A stretch of 64,000 bases of DNA from Sphingobium sp. EM0848 (GTDB taxonomy: Bacteria > Pseudomonadota > Alphaproteobacteria > Sphingomonadales > Sphingomonadaceae): assembly GCF_013375555.1 (NCBI RefSeq), contig NZ_JABXWB010000005.1:186001-250000 (forward strand). Direction: 5' to 3'. This document shows, piece by piece, positions 53,759 to 61,565 of this stretch. Below the pieces are notes generated by a model. The model had not been told where the DNA came from. It searched no databases and was given only the letters and a program-made list of their open reading frames with translations. The first letter of the stretch is position 1. The number at the start of each line of letters is the position of its first letter. The position numbers were made by a program, and so were the translations under genes.

Positions 53759-53990
53759 ATGATCAGATATATGCTCGCCGGAACTGTCGCGCTTTTCGTA
53801 GCCCCGGCGGCTCTGGCCGACTCCGCCCCGGCACCCCAGGTGATCCAATTGACGCTGAAGAATCATCGCTTCATCCCCGATATCATCACCATAGCGGCGG
53901 GGCAGCGACTTCGCCAATCAAGATGCAACCGTCGACGACTTTAACAGCGAAGATCTGCGCGCATCCGTCGCTCAGCAGTGCCCGCCCTGA
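53759..53990 (+). pseudogene. truncated cupredoxin-like gene
   Basis: The first 50 codons encode a signal peptide (MLAGTVALFVAPAALA) and the cupredoxin opening VIQLTLKNHRFIPDIITIAAGQRLR. Then a small deletion shifts the frame, and NQDATVDDFNSEDLR continues in the +1 frame before both the copper-binding loop and the rest are lost. This matches the periplasmic EfeO/cupredoxin-like proteins with IxxxNxDxxxxxF-S. Not functional. Confidence 0.6.
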
Positions 53991-53993
53991 TCG

Positions 53994-55145
53994 TCAGAAA
54001 TAATCTATCAACATCAGATCGATATCCCGCCCCCCGGCAAGGCCAAGGCGAATATTGCTCCCTGCAGCGCGAAAGCCAATACGCTCTCCAAGGCCCGGGT
54101 AATCCCTGCTGATCGCGCGATCATCGACACTGACCACCACATCACCTGCCCGTAATCCGGCGTGCCAGGCAGGACTCCATGGCGCGACGTGGGATATAAC
54201 AAGCCGCTGCTCCTCACGGCGGCCCGAAATTCCCAGCCTGTCTCTCGGGATTTCGGAAACGAGGATATGTCTGTCCACCTTCATGTCCAAAGTCTTTGTA
54301 CCCAAACTCAGGACCATGCGGAATGCCTGAAACAAAGGCCATCCCAGAGATATAGGCTGAGCAAGCTTCCAGTTCTCGACTGCGTGTACCGGAACATCAC
54401 GCAGTTCGAAGTCACCAATCTTCACGTTCCGAAGCGAAAATGTGATATTGGTGAGTACGCCTTCCAGACCTATGGATACTGCCGAAGATTGGCGTCTTTC
54501 TTTGAGTAGGCCGTGCTCATGGGCAAAATCCGCCGCCATGGTAATTGGCGTGTCGCTACCCAGGTCGAGCAGTGCCCTTTCTCGCGGCATTTTTTCAAGG
54601 GTCACATCGATCGATGGAAAGGCAGCCCGCTCTCCATGCAAGGGTAATATAAGATCCGCCTGGAAACCTCGCCTTGCTTCCATCGAAACCCAACGAACGC
54701 GATCCTTGACGAAGTCGACCTCCGCATCGACCTTCCCCAGTATGTCCCGACCCAATATCAAAGGGATGCGCTGGCGCGACAGCGCCTCGATTTCCGCCGT
54801 TCCATAGCTGTCGAAAACGAAATCCTTCAGGACCATGCCAGCCAGTTCGATCCTTTCGGCACGATAACACAGGCCAGCGACCCTGCGTGTGAAGGAGGTG
54901 ACGGACGTCTCGCCCAGCGGCACCAGCCCCAATTCCTTGGCCAGACCGCCGTTGATGATGGTTCGAGAGGTACCACTGTCGACCAGAGCAGCGATCGTCC
55001 GATCATTCAATTTCACTGGCGCGAAGATCATTCGACGTTTCGGCAGGTCCATTACCCCCCAGGCATCGTCGATCGCTCCTTCCGCTCGGCGTACGGCAGC
55101 ATCCTTTACATGCAAAGTCGATCTACTGAAAAACCGTCTCAACAA
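53994..55145 (-). CDS. retropepsin-like aspartic protease with PDZ domain
   Basis: 383 residues. The first retropepsin-like half has the catalytic DSG in IAALVDSGTSRTIINGGLA; a second half has ALLDLGSDTPITMAADFA, where the motif is DLGS. Residues 290-370 form a PDZ domain (LVISHVAPWSPAWHAGLRAGDVVVSVDD). So two protease lobes are fused in one chain with a PDZ end. No typical signal peptide precedes (MLRRFFSRSTLHVKDAAVRR), so location is uncertain. A 16-base motif shared with the LysR promoter stands 66 bases upstream. Confidence 0.8.
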   Translation of the reverse strand: MLRRFFSRSTLHVKDAAVRRAEGAIDDAWGVMDLPKRRMIFAPVKLNDRTIAALVDSGTSRTIINGGLAKELGLVPLGETSVTSFTRRVAGLCYRAERIELAGMVLKDFVFDSYGTAEIEALSRQRIPLILGRDILGKVDAEVDFVKDRVRWVSMEARRGFQADLILPLHGERAAFPSIDVTLEKMPRERALLDLGSDTPITMAADFAHEHGLLKERRQSSAVSIGLEGVLTNITFSLRNVKIGDFELRDVPVHAVENWKLAQPISLGWPLFQAFRMVLSLGTKTLDMKVDRHILVSEIPRDRLGISGRREEQRLVISHVAPWSPAWHAGLRAGDVVVSVDDRAISRDYPGLGERIGFRAAGSNIRLGLAGGRDIDLMLIDYF

Positions 55146-55210
55146 ATTGCATCCCCCGTCGATCTTATTTTCTGATCGTGGATGCTATTTGTCGAAGCCA
55201 TTCACTAAAT

Positions 55211-55226
55211 CAAATGAATATTATTG
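55211..55226 (+). promoter_or_regulatory. CAAATGAATATTATTG motif upstream of the retropepsin gene
   Basis: The 16-base string is identical, in reverse orientation, to 56699-56714 upstream of the LysR gene; a variant follows at 55242-55258 (TATTATTGTTGAATATT). Located 66-81 bases before the retropepsin start, in a very AT-rich stretch. Confidence 0.5.
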
Positions 55227-55344
55227 CACTTTTATATAGCTATTATTGTTGAATATTCCGTTTTCACGATAAAACCGTTCGCAATCCTGATCCACCCGAA
55301 CGTGATTGCCGACCGCATATGATGCGACATATCCTACGGACCGA

Positions 55345-55827
55345 TCAACCAGCCTCTTGAATGACGGCTTCTGCCAGATCGATGTTCGTCCGATGTTTTT
55401 CAGCCATTTTGCGCAAGTTCGCATGCAGCACTTCGTCCCTGACCCGCGGCATCAGGGCGTCGAGCTTGCGCACCACCCAGGATTGACCGCGATTGAGGAA
55501 GATGGTGCGTTCACGAGGATCGTCGATGTCCATCGCCCTGCCATAAAATGCGCCAGTTCGACGGGACGGGAGGGCGCCAAGTCGCCGGATCTGACGCGAC
55601 AGCATGGCGCACCAGCGCGCTTCATCTGCGCGAACGATCCGCATCAGCTCTGAAAAGCGGACGTCCTGCATCGACTTTCTACTGGCCAGTGCGACACGAG
55701 CCCCTGCCCGCTCAGCCTCAAGCAGTTCGTTCAATGCCGCCAGTATCTCGTCGCGCGACGCATAGCCCATATAGCTGTCGTCCGCACCAGCACCGTAACA
55801 TACTGGAGAAGAGGGTTCGTTCGTCAT
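55345..55827 (-). CDS. DUF6306-like helical protein
   Basis: 160 residues. YMGYASRDEILAALNELLEAERAGARVALAS-KSMQDVRFSELMRIVRADEARWCAMLSRQIRRLG has ferritin-like Glu/His spacing (ELLEAERAG, ADEARW), as in the ferritin-like DUF6306 family. The C-terminal part has WVVRKLDALMPRVRDEVLHANLRKMAEKHRTNIDLAE. Role unknown; perhaps stress. It overlaps the LysR gene by four bases (ATGA), so the two are coupled. Confidence 0.7.
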   Translation of the reverse strand: MTNEPSSPVCYGAGADDSYMGYASRDEILAALNELLEAERAGARVALASRKSMQDVRFSELMRIVRADEARWCAMLSRQIRRLGALPSRRTGAFYGRAMDIDDPRERTIFLNRGQSWVVRKLDALMPRVRDEVLHANLRKMAEKHRTNIDLAEAVIQEAG

Positions 55828-56672
55828 ATCGCTATCGCCGCTGCCGCATGAAGTCCCGCCCGGACACGATCCATCACGCCGGGATCCGCCTTGGTCGAGT
55901 GCACCATATAGGCCGAATAGGAGAATTCGGGGCTCCCCGGCACCAGCGCGAGCCGCCCCTCCTCCAGATAAGGGCGGATGAAGCCCTTCCGGAAATAGCC
56001 GCTGCCGCCCGTCGCCAGGATATAATCCAGCGCCAGGGGGCCATAGCTGATCGACACGACCGCATTGGGCTGATCGGGATAAGCGGCCTGATAGCTGGCA
56101 GCGAATTCCTCGCCCCAGTCGATCAGCACATGATCCTCGGGGGCCAGCGACGCATGAGTCGGGGTCGTCCTGACGAGCACCAGTTTCTCCTCGAAAAGCA
56201 ACTCAGCGACGACACCCGGCCTGCTGGGGGCCGCATAGAGTACCGCCACGTCGAGCGTTCCATCCTGGACCTGCTCCATCAAGCGCTCAGAGGCCTCAAT
56301 ATGCGTGCTCACGGCGATTTCGGCGCACTCGCGCCGCATCCACAACAGCCAGTGCCGCAGCAATGGACTCCAGAGGCTGAGTTCAGCCCCGACCGTGACG
56401 ACCGTTTCACGACCCGGAGGGAGCGCAACCGCACGCTGCGCACGCGCCCAGACCTGCACAAGGGTCGTGGCGAAGCGAAGAAACTGTTCGCCAGCCGGCG
56501 TCAGCTTAGCCCCGGCCTTGTTGCGAATGAAGACCGGTCGATCAAGCTGCTCCTCAAGAACCCGGATGCGAGCGCTGACAGCGGTCTGCGTGAGATGAAG
56601 ATTATTGGCGGCACCCACGAAGCTGCCCGTCTTCACCACCTCGAGGAAGGTGCGGGCGATGCTGATGTCCAT
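55824..56672 (-). CDS. LysR regulator coupled to the DUF6306-like gene
   Basis: 282 residues. Helix-turn-helix FLEVVKTGSFVGAANNLHLTQTAVSARIRVLEEQLDRPVFIRNKAGAKLT, effector domain with EIAVSTHIEASERLMEQVQDGTLDVAVLYA. The start is 27 bases from the motif CAATAATATTCATTTG, which recurs before the retropepsin gene and in variant form before the peroxiredoxin gene, so this LysR may control all of them. The next gene on the same transcript is DUF6306-like. Confidence 0.9.
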   Translation of the reverse strand: MDISIARTFLEVVKTGSFVGAANNLHLTQTAVSARIRVLEEQLDRPVFIRNKAGAKLTPAGEQFLRFATTLVQVWARAQRAVALPPGRETVVTVGAELSLWSPLLRHWLLWMRRECAEIAVSTHIEASERLMEQVQDGTLDVAVLYAAPSRPGVVAELLFEEKLVLVRTTPTHASLAPEDHVLIDWGEEFAASYQAAYPDQPNAVVSISYGPLALDYILATGGSGYFRKGFIRPYLEEGRLALVPGSPEFSYSAYMVHSTKADPGVMDRVRAGLHAAAAIAI

Positions 56673-56698
56673 TTATGCAGATCCTTGCACTCAAAGCA

Positions 56699-56714
56699 CA
56701 ATAATATTCATTTG
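56699..56714 (-). promoter_or_regulatory. CAAATGAATATTATTG motif between LysR and the divergent small genes
   Basis: Reads CAATAATATTCATTTG on the plus strand, the complement of 55211-55226. It sits 27-42 bases before the LysR start and 50-65 bases before the 13-codon leader ORF, well placed to control both. Confidence 0.5.
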
Positions 56715-56763
56715 CTTCATGTGTACTAGCAAGAAGATGATGAGGCCACAAGGAGAGACGGCA

Positions 56764-56805
56764 ATGGCAGCAACTAACCCCGCAATATTTCGACCTTCGA
56801 CGTGA
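56764..56805 (+). CDS. 13-codon leader ORF
   Basis: ATG 56764 follows AAGGAG at an 8-base spacing and encodes MAATNPAIFRPST. The stop is 7 bases before the next ATG (56813), which lacks its own ribosome binding site. A translational-coupling leader is inferred; it could also be chance. Confidence 0.35.
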   Translation: MAATNPAIFRPST

Positions 56806-56812
56806 GCCAGCC

Positions 56813-57193
56813 ATGAAACATCAAGGTCCATTCAGGCCAGAACCCTTCCATTCAAGAAGAGTGTATTCTTGGCTTGCCATCTCGCTAACGCTGCTGACGA
56901 TTGGCCTGGCTACAGGCATCGCGATCCTCCATCGGCGAGGGTATATCAGTGACGGCCTGATGCCCTCCATGATCTGCTTCGTCGTCGCGGTGGCCATGGG
57001 CGCATTCATCGCTGTAGACATCGAGCAGCAAGCATCGCGCAGGCCTTATCAACATTATGATGAGGTCGATCCGCCACCAGAGATCTACAGCGCATGGCCG
57101 TTGACTATCCAACTAACTAACAAAACCGGAAAACCAGAGCCGGCGCGCAAGTGGAAAGGCAGGTTGTACCGGCCAAGGAAGCCTGGACCATGA
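56813..57193 (+). CDS. small two-helix membrane protein
   Basis: 126 residues. Helices at about 20-40 (VYSWLAISLTLLTIGLATGIAIL) and 48-68 (LMPSMICFVVAVAMGAFIAVDI), then a soluble basic C-terminal tail. No family recognised. It is divergent from the LysR gene and shares its promoter motif. Function unknown; perhaps envelope stress, given the neighbours. Confidence 0.6.
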   Translation: MKHQGPFRPEPFHSRRVYSWLAISLTLLTIGLATGIAILHRRGYISDGLMPSMICFVVAVAMGAFIAVDIEQQASRRPYQHYDEVDPPPEIYSAWPLTIQLTNKTGKPEPARKWKGRLYRPRKPGP

Positions 57194-57286
57194 ATCGAAA
57201 CAGCGGCATGCAAGGTCCTGGAACGGGGCCCGAGGGACGACCACCAAACGACTGCAAATTACAGATCCTTATTAAATTATGTGGCT

Positions 57287-57634
57287 TCAACGCGCGATGC
57301 TGAGCAGGCCCTGCATTCCCGGATGAAAGGTGCAGTAGAACGCCACCGTCCCCGGCCGTTTCAGCACTATCGTCCCGCTTTTCCCGGCCATCAGATCGAC
57401 ATTGAAGCTCTTGTCGCGCGCGGTGGCAGTGTGGCGAAACATGTCCCGGTTGACCCACAGAAGCGTATCGCCGACGCGCAACCCGGCCGGCATTGCACCG
57501 AATTTCATCCTCTCGATGACGACCATGTGCGTCCTGTGCGTGTCCCGCGCCGTGGCGGTCGTCCCAAGAAAGAGTGGGACGACCGCCAGCATGGCGGCGA
57601 GATGCGGCCCCGCCATGCCGGCACCGGGCGTCAT
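57287..57634 (-). CDS. cupredoxin (plastocyanin/amicyanin-like)
   Basis: 115 residues. A signal peptide (MLAVVPLFLGTTATA) and a blue-copper domain with RVGDTLLWVNRDMFRHTATARDKSFNVDLM and VAFYCTFHPGMQGLL, giving His, Cys, His and Met ligands. ATG 57634 overlaps the upstream stop (ATGA). Periplasmic electron carrier or copper handler. It is downstream of the DUF4142 gene on the same strand. Confidence 0.88.
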   Translation of the reverse strand: MTPGAGMAGPHLAAMLAVVPLFLGTTATARDTHRTHMVVIERMKFGAMPAGLRVGDTLLWVNRDMFRHTATARDKSFNVDLMAGKSGTIVLKRPGTVAFYCTFHPGMQGLLSIAR

Positions 57635-58158
57635 TTCAGGCTGGCCGCGAGATGCTCGGCATGAGCCTGATGCTCGCCGAACAAGGTCAAACCGGTCTGA
57701 AGCAGCGATTTGAGCTCGGGATTCCGGACTCCTGGAATCAGCGTGTCGCGGAGCGCGCCGTTCACGATGCGATGATAGGCCACCTCATTCGCAATATAGG
57801 CGTGATCGAATTGGGCGCCGCTTAGCCCTGCCAGCGCCTCATGCTCCCTGGCCGCCTGTTTGGTCAACGCAGTGCTGGTCGCGTTCCCTTCGGGCGTGAC
57901 GCCGAGCTTCTTGACCAGTGCGAGCGCCTGGTCGTTCACCGCCTGATGGTCGCGGACCATTGTCGAGGCGAATGCGCGTACCGTGGTATTTTTTGATTTC
58001 GCCAGCGCCTGACGCCCCGCTTCGACGTCGATCGCGCCAGCTGTATAGGCGATGTGCGCAATCTGCGCGTCGTTGATATGTCCGTCCTGTGATAGCGCGA
58101 CGCTGGAAACTGTCGCCAGACCGATGGCACCGAGCATGAGTGAGATTGTGTTCCGCAT
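57631..58158 (-). CDS. DUF4142 protein
   Basis: 175 residues from ATG 58158. A signal peptide (SLMLGAIGLATVSSVALS) and then HINDAQIAHIAYTAGAIDVEAGRQALAKSKNTTVRAFASTMVRDHQAVNDQALALVKKLGVTP, the ferritin-like DUF4142 pattern with His/Asp in DHQAVND. The family is periplasmic and helical; function unknown. Operon with the cupredoxin, divergent from folE. Confidence 0.9.
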   Translation of the reverse strand: MRNTISLMLGAIGLATVSSVALSQDGHINDAQIAHIAYTAGAIDVEAGRQALAKSKNTTVRAFASTMVRDHQAVNDQALALVKKLGVTPEGNATSTALTKQAAREHEALAGLSGAQFDHAYIANEVAYHRIVNGALRDTLIPGVRNPELKSLLQTGLTLFGEHQAHAEHLAASLK

Positions 58159-58321
58159 CTGTCCTGTCCCCAGTCCTGGCGCGACGGAACGATTCCGGGC
58201 GCATGCGATATTGGATGCCGCGCGGGCAGCAAGGTTCCCGGTACGCGGCATGAATGTGATCGGGGAACCTGGCCGCGACTGCGGCATCCAATAGACAGCC
58301 ACAGCAGCGGGATTATTTTGC

Positions 58322-58969
58322 ATGGACTATTATGATGACGCCATCACCGACGAACCTGTTACGGATACGGCCACTTCACTGCCGCTGGTTCGGCCGCGAC
58401 GCTCCCCCATCGAGCGGGCTGTTCGCGCGCTGATCATCGCGACGGGCGAAGACCCCGATCGCGAAGGCCTGGCTGACACGCCCGCTCGGGTCGCCCGGGC
58501 GTGGCGCGAATGGTTTGCCGGCTATACGATCGACCCAGCGACGCTGCTGGAGCGCACCTTCACCGAAGCGGCGGATTATCAGGGCGTGATTGCGCTCCGG
58601 TCGATCCCGCTGGTTTCGACATGCGAGCATCACCTCGCGCCGATCACCGGCGTGGCGCATGTCGCCTACCGGCCGAATGGTCGCGTGGTCGGAATCTCGA
58701 AGCTCTCGCGGCTGGTCGATGCCTATGCGCGGCGCCTGCAGTTACAGGAGCGATTGACCAGCCAGATCGCGCATACGCTGAATGGCGCTCTGAAGCCGCG
58801 TGGCGTTGCCGTCGTGATCGAGGCGGCGCATGGTTGCATGTCGAGCCGCGGCGTCAACCAGCACGGCGTTTCGATGGTGTCGCAATGCTGGCTCGGTGAT
58901 TTTGATGCGGATGCGGACTTGCGCCGCGAACTGCTGGAAACGCTCCCGCTCGCGCGGTGCACGCGTTAG
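58322..58969 (+). CDS. folE: GTP cyclohydrolase I
   Basis: 215 residues. Zinc ligands in [20 protein letters not shown] and [14 protein letters not shown], with [24 protein letters not shown] and the ending typical of FolE. It converts GTP to dihydroneopterin triphosphate, first step of folate and pterin synthesis. Two of the zinc ligands are Cys in the motif CEHH and HGCM. Its place before an ECF sigma factor is unusual. Start ATG 58322. Confidence 0.93.
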   Translation: MDYYDDAITDEPVTDTATSLPLVRPRRSPIERAVRALIIATGEDPDREGLADTPARVARAWREWFAGYTIDPATLLERTFTEAADYQGVIALRSIPLVSTCEHHLAPITGVAHVAYRPNGRVVGISKLSRLVDAYARRLQLQERLTSQIAHTLNGALKPRGVAVVIEAAHGCMSSRGVNQHGVSMVSQCWLGDFDADADLRRELLETLPLARCTR

Positions 58970-58979
58970 GAGGAAGGTG

Positions 58980-59678
58980 ATGACGGCTTCGGCATTGTAT
59001 ATCGCGGCACTGACCGACATCGACCTGGCGCGGCGTGTCGGGATGCGAGACCCTGCCGCCGTCCGGCTCATGACCGAACGCAACAATCAACGCCTGTTTC
59101 GCGCGGCGTGGAGCATTCTGGGCAACCGCGCCGAAGCGGAGGACGCCGTCCAGAGTGGTTATCTCCATGCTTTTGCCGCGATCGACAGGTTCGCCGGTCA
59201 GGCGTCGCTGTCGACCTGGCTTACACGGATCGTCATCAACGAAGCACTGGGCCGCGCGCGGGCGGCGCGCCGCCGCCTTGCGCGGCTCGATGCGGAATCG
59301 GTAACCGACCTCGATGTCTATCGGGACAGGCTGATGAACGGATCGAAGGAAAAGGGGCCAGAGGCCGCGATGGCGATCAAGCAGATGCGCGGGATATTGG
59401 AGGTCGCGATCGGAACTCTGCCCCCTGATTTCCGGCTCGTCTTCGTCATGCGCGAGGTCGAGGGGATGACGGTTGATGAAGTTGCGGAAACGCTCGATAT
59501 CCCGCCTGGCACGGTAAAGACGCGGCTGCTCCGGGCGCGACGCCGTTTGCGCGAGGCGCTTGCCCCGGAACTGCGGGCGAGCCTGGTCGGTGCTTTCCCC
59601 TTCGCGGGTATCCATTGCGCGTCACTGACCGAGCGTGTCATTGCCGTCTTGTGCGACCGTACGCCCGCATCGGGCTAA
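58980..59678 (+). CDS. ECF-family RNA polymerase sigma factor
   Basis: 232 residues from ATG 58980, preceded by GGAGGAAGGTG. Region 2 is NNQRLFRAAWSILGNRAEAEDAVQSGYLHAFAAIDRFAGQASLSTWLTRIVINEAL and region 4 is LPPDFRLVFVMREVEGMTVDEVAETLDIPPGTVKTRLLRARRRLREAL. No anti-sigma factor is adjacent, so control is unclear. It starts 10 bases after folE. The C-terminal 40 residues have a His and a Cys pair (GIHCASLTERVIAVLC) that might sense metal or redox, which is inference. Confidence 0.92.
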   Translation: MTASALYIAALTDIDLARRVGMRDPAAVRLMTERNNQRLFRAAWSILGNRAEAEDAVQSGYLHAFAAIDRFAGQASLSTWLTRIVINEALGRARAARRRLARLDAESVTDLDVYRDRLMNGSKEKGPEAAMAIKQMRGILEVAIGTLPPDFRLVFVMREVEGMTVDEVAETLDIPPGTVKTRLLRARRRLREALAPELRASLVGAFPFAGIHCASLTERVIAVLCDRTPASG

Positions 59679-59727
59679 GGTCCTTTCAGGACCGCAGGCG
59701 GACTCCCAAGAAACGATCTTCACAGAA

Positions 59728-59765
59728 CAATATTATTGTCTTTAACTATAAATAACATTCGCTTG
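59728..59765 (+). promoter_or_regulatory. two LysR-motif-like sites before the peroxiredoxin gene
   Basis: ACAATATTATTGT (59728-59740) is a perfect palindrome that shares ATATTATTG with the motifs at 55.2 and 56.7 kb. AATAACATTCGCTTG (59751-59765) matches the other strand version AATAATATTCATTTG at 12 of 15 positions. Confidence 0.4.
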
Positions 59766-59813
59766 TTTGATTGATCCACCTGCCTCATTCTAGCCGCGAA
59801 TGATGGAGGCACC

Positions 59814-60426
59814 ATGACGATACAACTCGGACAGATCGCCCCCGACTTCGAGCAGGAATCCACGCACGGTCGCATCCGCTTCCACGACTGGCTCGGGTCG
59901 AACTGGTGCGTGCTGTTCAGCCATCCCAAGAACTTCACGCCGGTCTGCACCACCGAGCTGGGCGAAGTCGCCAGGCTTCGTCCCGAATGGGACAGGCGGC
60001 AGATCAAGCCCATCGGCCTCTCCGTCGACCCAGAGGAAGACATTCGTGAAACGCAGGACGCGGTCCTCGATTTCCCCATGATCGCCGATCCCGACGCGCG
60101 AGTTTCGACGCTTTATGACATGATCCACCCCGAAAGCGATCCCACCGTGACGGTTCGATCGGTGTTCGTGATCGATCCTTCCAAAAAAGGTCCGGTTGAT
60201 CCTCACCTATCCTCCGAGCACGGGTCGCAATTTCTCGGAAATTCTGCGCGCGATCGACAGCCTTCAACTCACCGATGCGCGCAGCATTGCAACCCCCGTG
60301 AACTGGTCACCGGGAGTTCCCGTCGTGATCTCTCCCAAGCTGTCCGAGGAGGAGGCTGTCCGCCAGTTCCCCCAGGGCTACAGGACGCTCAAGCCGTACC
60401 TCCGCATCGTTGACCTGCAGAAATAG
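59814..60426 (+). pseudogene. 1-Cys peroxiredoxin, frameshifted at a run of six A
   Basis: The first frame encodes IAPDFEQESTHGRIRFHDWLG, the peroxidatic Cys 45 in HPKNFTPVCTTELGEVARL, and [10 protein letters not shown]; then the frame changes at AAAAAA (60181-60187). The next frame continues [37 protein letters not shown] and [32 protein letters not shown] to a stop at 60426, a complete Prx6/AhpC-type protein if one A is removed. A homopolymer error in the sequence or a phase-variable tract would both explain it. Confidence 0.85.
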
Positions 60427-60589
60427 GCTGGACGAATGGGGAAAGGCGAGGCACGCGAGCTCCCAGACCTTGAGCCGGACGCTATCGATCTTGCCTCACT
60501 GTTCGACCGCAATCGGCCATTGGCTGGCGCCGATCCGGGAGGTGTACCGGGGTCGCAAATGCCAAAACGGACCAAAGCCGATCAGCCCG

Positions 60590-60769
60590 AACGATCTTTG
60601 CAAATGCGACGTCAGAACGCAAAACAGTGCCTTGTCGGCAAATCCGATCGTGCGTCATGCCTGGGAGGGGTCGAAGGAGTTCACGCTTCACGGATGGGTG
60701 TACGCGATCGGCGATGGTCGAATGCAAACGGTCTGCCGTCCTGTGAAGAACCCCTTCATCGAGACGTAG
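60590..60769 (+). pseudogene. C-terminal remnant of a beta-carbonic anhydrase
   Basis: The frame contains SALSANPIVRHAWEGSKEFTLHGWVYAIGDGRMQTVCRP, the end pattern of beta-carbonic anhydrases (ANxPIVxxAWxxGxxLxxHGWxYxxxDG). The zinc-binding Cys/His region upstream is absent or scrambled. Not functional. Confidence 0.6.
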
Positions 60770-60801
60770 AGGTAACGACCGCCGATCGCGGCCTGAACCT
60801 C

Positions 60802-61041
60802 ATGGTAGAGATGATTGCGGTAGGCGTTTGGCGTCAGTGTGATGGAACTCACGCACGCGCCCTGCGATATTCAGGCTCGAGATTTGCGGCGATGACACTT
60901 GTTCCCGCAGGCTGCTGGATCGAGGCGCATGGAGATGACATTCATGTCTGCGGCGAGCGAGGTGAGTGGACCGGAACACATCGGACCGACGCCATCGCAA
61001 TCTGCATCGCAGCGTTGCAGGCGCGATTATCCGATGAATAA
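60802..61041 (+). CDS. possible 79-residue protein
   Basis: ATG 60802 opens a frame with AMTLVPAGCWIEAHGDDIHVCGERGEWTGTHRTDAIAICIAALQARLSDE at its end. No clear ribosome binding site. It may be a small gene or part of the degraded block 60427-61133, in which I support only the carbonic anhydrase tail. Confidence 0.3.
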   Translation: MVEMIAVGVWRQCDGTHARALRYSGSRFAAMTLVPAGCWIEAHGDDIHVCGERGEWTGTHRTDAIAICIAALQARLSDE

Positions 61042-61133
61042 GCGCCAGTTCCCGAGAGTAGGAAAAAAGCTCCTCACTCCGGGCTGCTCCAGATCAACAA
61101 TGGTCATAAATTCCAACGAAAAGCTGATAGCCC

Positions 61134-61517
61134 ATGAAATATCGAATGCTCATGTCGCTGCTACTTGTGACAGCATCGCCTGCACTTCAGGCGAACTCCA
61201 CGCCGACCCATCCATTCACGTTCGAGAGACTCGAGAGCGACTATCGATGGTATGCCGATATTCGTAACACGGATGCGGTTCTCGTGCGCGCCGTACCACC
61301 AGGAACGCTGTTCTGGAATGCCCTCGATACCCTCCAGAACGCCGGCGCACGATGCTCGGGCGATAACCGCGACCCCCGGCTGGCCAGATGCACCTATTCC
61401 GAGCGGATCGTCCTAAACGACTATTACCCCGCAGACGCGGTCTGGACGGTGCTGTTGCATCTGGAGGACGGGAAGGCAGTCAACGCCACAATAAGCCGCG
61501 ATATAGACGAACGCTGA
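61134..61517 (+). CDS. secreted hypothetical protein, 127 residues
   Basis: Signal peptide (LMSLLLVTASPALQA) followed by a domain with FTFERLESDYRWYADIRNTDAVLVRAVPPGTLFWNALDTLQNAGARCSG and RCTYSERIVLNDYYPADAVWTVLLHLEDGKAV. Two Cys (residues near 76 and 88) could form a disulfide. No family recognised, but the residue pattern is that of a conserved periplasmic protein. Convergent with the efflux operon. Confidence 0.6.
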   Translation: MKYRMLMSLLLVTASPALQANSTPTHPFTFERLESDYRWYADIRNTDAVLVRAVPPGTLFWNALDTLQNAGARCSGDNRDPRLARCTYSERIVLNDYYPADAVWTVLLHLEDGKAVNATISRDIDER

Positions 61518-61565
61518 CACGCTTCATGAACCACCGAGCTGTTCCTCTATTGGATCAAGGACGTT

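Noticed and set aside
55548..56729. 393-codon plus-strand frame opposite LysR
   Set aside because: The minus strand encodes an obvious LysR helix-turn-helix; the plus frame is Arg-, His- and Gln-rich.
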